Positions 59,082 to 60,969 of a DNA stretch of 60,969 nt are shown one piece after another. Origin of the DNA: Anaerobacterium chartisolvens (GTDB lineage: Bacteria > Bacillota > Clostridia > Acetivibrionales > DSM-27016); NCBI RefSeq assembly GCF_003337415.1, contig NZ_QPJT01000017.1, positions 1-60,969 of the forward strand, in the 5' to 3' direction. The stretch's first letter is position 1, and the number at the start of each line of letters is the position of its first letter. Below the pieces are notes generated by a model. The model did not search any database, had not been told where the DNA came from, and worked only from the letters and a program-made list of their open reading frames with translations. The position numbers were made by a program, and so were the translations under genes.

Positions 59082-59798
59082 GTGGAAGCTGTATCTTTTG
59101 TTAATATAACTAAAAAGTATAAAGATTTTAAATTGGATAATATAACCTTTAGCTTGGATGAAGGCAGAATTATGGGGCTGATTGGCCCAAACGGGGCAGG
59201 AAAAACGACGATTATAAAAATGTTAATGGGTCTAAATTTTCAAGATTCCGGTGTTATTAAGGTTTTTAATAAAGAAATCAGAGCTAACGAGATCTTTATA
59301 AAAAAAAGAATTGGGTATATACCGGATGAAAACATATTACCTGACTATATTACCCCTAAGACTGGGGAAAAAATGATGAGAAGCTTTTATAATACTTGGG
59401 ACAACTCTATGTATAAAGCCTTAATTCAAAAGTATGAATTACCAAATGAAAAGTCTGTTAAAAATTACTCTAGGGGAATGAAAGTTAAGCTAATGATTGC
59501 ATTAACCTTAGCACATTGTCCAGGACTTGTAATTATGGATGAATCCACTTCAGGATTAGATCCGTTAGTAAGGAGAGAAGTCCTTGATGATATTTTTTCG
59601 TTTTCAAGAAATAGCGGTGTTAGCTTTTTGCTGTCATCTCATATTACATCGGATATTGAACATATTGCAGATGATATTACAGTACTAAAAAGTGGAAAAA
59701 TGATTTGCATCAGTTCCAAAAATGGCATCATGGGCTTAGAAAAATATAAAAAAATTCTGTTCGATGATATTGTTATAGATTTACTAAAGGAAGGATGA
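59082..59798 (+). CDS. ABC transporter ATP-binding protein (YtrB/BcrA-like)
   Basis: A 238-residue ATPase. Walker A GPNGAGKTT is near residues 36-44, the signature YSRGMKVKL near 128, and Walker B LVIMDESTSGLD near 150. It lacks a C-terminal regulatory domain. It starts with GTG at 59082 behind GGAGCAGGTGTAAA. Together with two small membrane proteins downstream it forms an export system; the substrate is unknown. Confidence 0.85.
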   Translation: MEAVSFVNITKKYKDFKLDNITFSLDEGRIMGLIGPNGAGKTTIIKMLMGLNFQDSGVIKVFNKEIRANEIFIKKRIGYIPDENILPDYITPKTGEKMMRSFYNTWDNSMYKALIQKYELPNEKSVKNYSRGMKVKLMIALTLAHCPGLVIMDESTSGLDPLVRREVLDDIFSFSRNSGVSFLLSSHITSDIEHIADDITVLKSGKMICISSKNGIMGLEKYKKILFDDIVIDLLKEG

Positions 59799-59804
59799 AA
59801 TTGT

Positions 59805-60452
59805 ATGTTAAGAATATTTTTTATAGATGTTTTCCGGCAGAAAAAACTCATTATTACATATTTTCTTTTAACAATTTTGTCTACGTTGCTGGTTGGAGCA
59901 CTAGGAGGCATTGGAATAAGCATACTTTTTTCTTACAAAGTATTACATGCCTCGTGTATGTCGGATGAATATAATAATTCTTTTATATTTTATTTAACCT
60001 TACCTATGAAAAGATACTTTTATGTTATCGAAAAACATATATTATCGGCATTCCTAGTGCTATGCGGAATAGGTTTAACGCTGTGCATTGATTCTATAAT
60101 ACTTAAATCTGCTGCAATAGATAGGCTGATAAGCTACAATATTAATTCTGTAAAGGTAATTGTAAGTATTATGATATTATTAAGTGTTTTTATGCAGTCT
60201 GCATTTATAATACCATTTTTTAAGGATGGTATTATTACGACGCTTAAGTATACCAGGGCATTTGGAATATCGATTTTTGTAGGTTTTTTATTGCTCGGAC
60301 AGCTTCTTAAGTATATAGGCATGTCAAGGGTAGAAAGCGTATTGGAAAAGACAAGCGGCAACATACTTATTATAAGTATATCGCTATATATGCTTATATC
60401 TTTTGTTTCTATTGCAATCTCCAGTAAACTTTTTGATAAGAGACATGTATAA
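59805..60452 (+). CDS. ABC-2 type membrane protein
   Basis: A 215-residue membrane protein with about six hydrophobic segments. It begins six bases after the ATPase stop, at ATG behind AAAGGAAGG. It probably dimerises with the next gene product as the membrane part of the exporter. No specific family match is claimed. Confidence 0.7.
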   Translation: MLRIFFIDVFRQKKLIITYFLLTILSTLLVGALGGIGISILFSYKVLHASCMSDEYNNSFIFYLTLPMKRYFYVIEKHILSAFLVLCGIGLTLCIDSIILKSAAIDRLISYNINSVKVIVSIMILLSVFMQSAFIIPFFKDGIITTLKYTRAFGISIFVGFLLLGQLLKYIGMSRVESVLEKTSGNILIISISLYMLISFVSIAISSKLFDKRHV

Positions 60453-60487
60453 GTTAAGCAAAATATGAAAAACAAGGTGAATTTTTA

Positions 60488-60969
60488 ATGCTAAGAATTT
60501 TATACAACGATATTTGCACTGCCAAGACAAGTATATTATTGTTCATTCTGATTTTGTTAGTACCATATATTAATATGCTAATTAAAATCCCAATATTTAT
60601 GATTTTGGTTATTAACAGTATAAGATTAGTAACTTATAGTGATTACAAAAATCGAACCACTATATTTTATGCGACTCTGCCTATTACCAGAAAAGATTAC
60701 ATTATCGAAAAGGCTGTTTTCCTAATGAGTACAATGATTGTTGGAGTAATCATTTTGCTTATACCATTGTTAACAAATCAACAGGGCTATACTGCTCTTT
60801 ATGTTTCACTTTTAATTTATATATGTGGAATTACACTGTTGATTTCAGGGCTCTATTTATTAATATCTTATGCTTTTAATCCTATAACGGCAGACTTTTA
60901 TAATGAAATAGCGGCTTTGGGCATATCTCTGGTTTTAGGGAAAATACTTATTTTTGACAGATCAGATAT
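60488..60969 (+). CDS. Second ABC-2 type membrane protein (partial)
   Basis: The frame starts at ATG 60488 behind AAGGTGAATTTTTA and runs off the window. About 160 residues are present, with four or five hydrophobic segments and the family-like sequence ATLPITRKDYIIEKAVF. It resembles the preceding membrane protein's layout (TLPMKRYFYVIEKHI), which supports paralogous partners in one exporter. Confidence 0.7.
   Translation, partial: MLRILYNDICTAKTSILLFILILLVPYINMLIKIPIFMILVINSIRLVTYSDYKNRTTIFYATLPITRKDYIIEKAVFLMSTMIVGVIILLIPLLTNQQGYTALYVSLLIYICGITLLISGLYLLISYAFNPITADFYNEIAALGISLVLGKILIFDRSD

Overview
The window looks like a chromosomal segment of a low-GC, anaerobic, plant-polymer-degrading clostridium, probably from the Ruminiclostridium/Acetivibrio group. 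The grounds are a type I dockerin, cytoplasmic hemicellulases beside a YesMN/Lpl-type sugar importer, reverse rubrerythrin, strong AGGAGG ribosome-binding sites and AT-rich intergenic DNA. The genus is an inference; the sequence contains no rRNA.

Layout. 1-6.6 kb: a partial gene end, a membrane-anchored DUF362-CBM9-dockerin protein, a cluster of GGGGACATTCCTCA repeats, reverse rubrerythrin, and a large protein with an N-terminal cNMP-binding domain. 6.6-12.6 kb: glycogen synthase, then a potABCD polyamine importer operon with an acyltransferase gene at its end. 12.8-19.4 kb: a LysM-CAP secreted protein, an FtsK/SpoIIIE translocase, a PAP2 membrane protein, an Rpn-family nuclease, a metallo-beta-lactamase-fold hydrolase, and thiT under a TPP riboswitch. 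19.5-25.7 kb: a galTKE operon with a divergent AraC regulator, tRNA-Val(GAC) and RNase J. 26-39 kb: an arabinoxylan/arabinan uptake and hydrolysis locus (two GH43-type proteins, GH51, ABC importer, YesN/YesM two-component system). Its two ends each carry a copy of a 196-bp foldback element. 39.4-42.7 kb: gdhA, glnA and an ArsC-like gene.

43.5-47.4 kb: one group II intron sits inside the reverse-transcriptase gene of another (a twintron), and the outer intron lies immediately behind a transcription terminator. A possible cloverleaf RNA follows at 47.5 kb. 49.1-58.7 kb: a type III CRISPR-Cas locus on the minus strand. Its nine-gene operon encodes an HD-less Cas10 with an intact GGDD site, four Cas7-like RAMPs, a Csx10-like Cas5, a possible small subunit, an unrecognised protein and a DUF6602-like nuclease candidate. 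The operon runs straight into a 15-repeat array whose leader and orientation fit transcription on the same strand. Its composition best matches subtype III-D. Cas1, Cas2, Cas6 and CARF proteins are absent from the window. 59-61 kb: an ABC transporter operon running off the end.

The most unusual features are the HD-less Cas10 coupled to a DUF6602-like nuclease, the twintron, the foldback element whose two copies differ by a compensatory base-pair change, and the candidate structured RNA at 47.5 kb.
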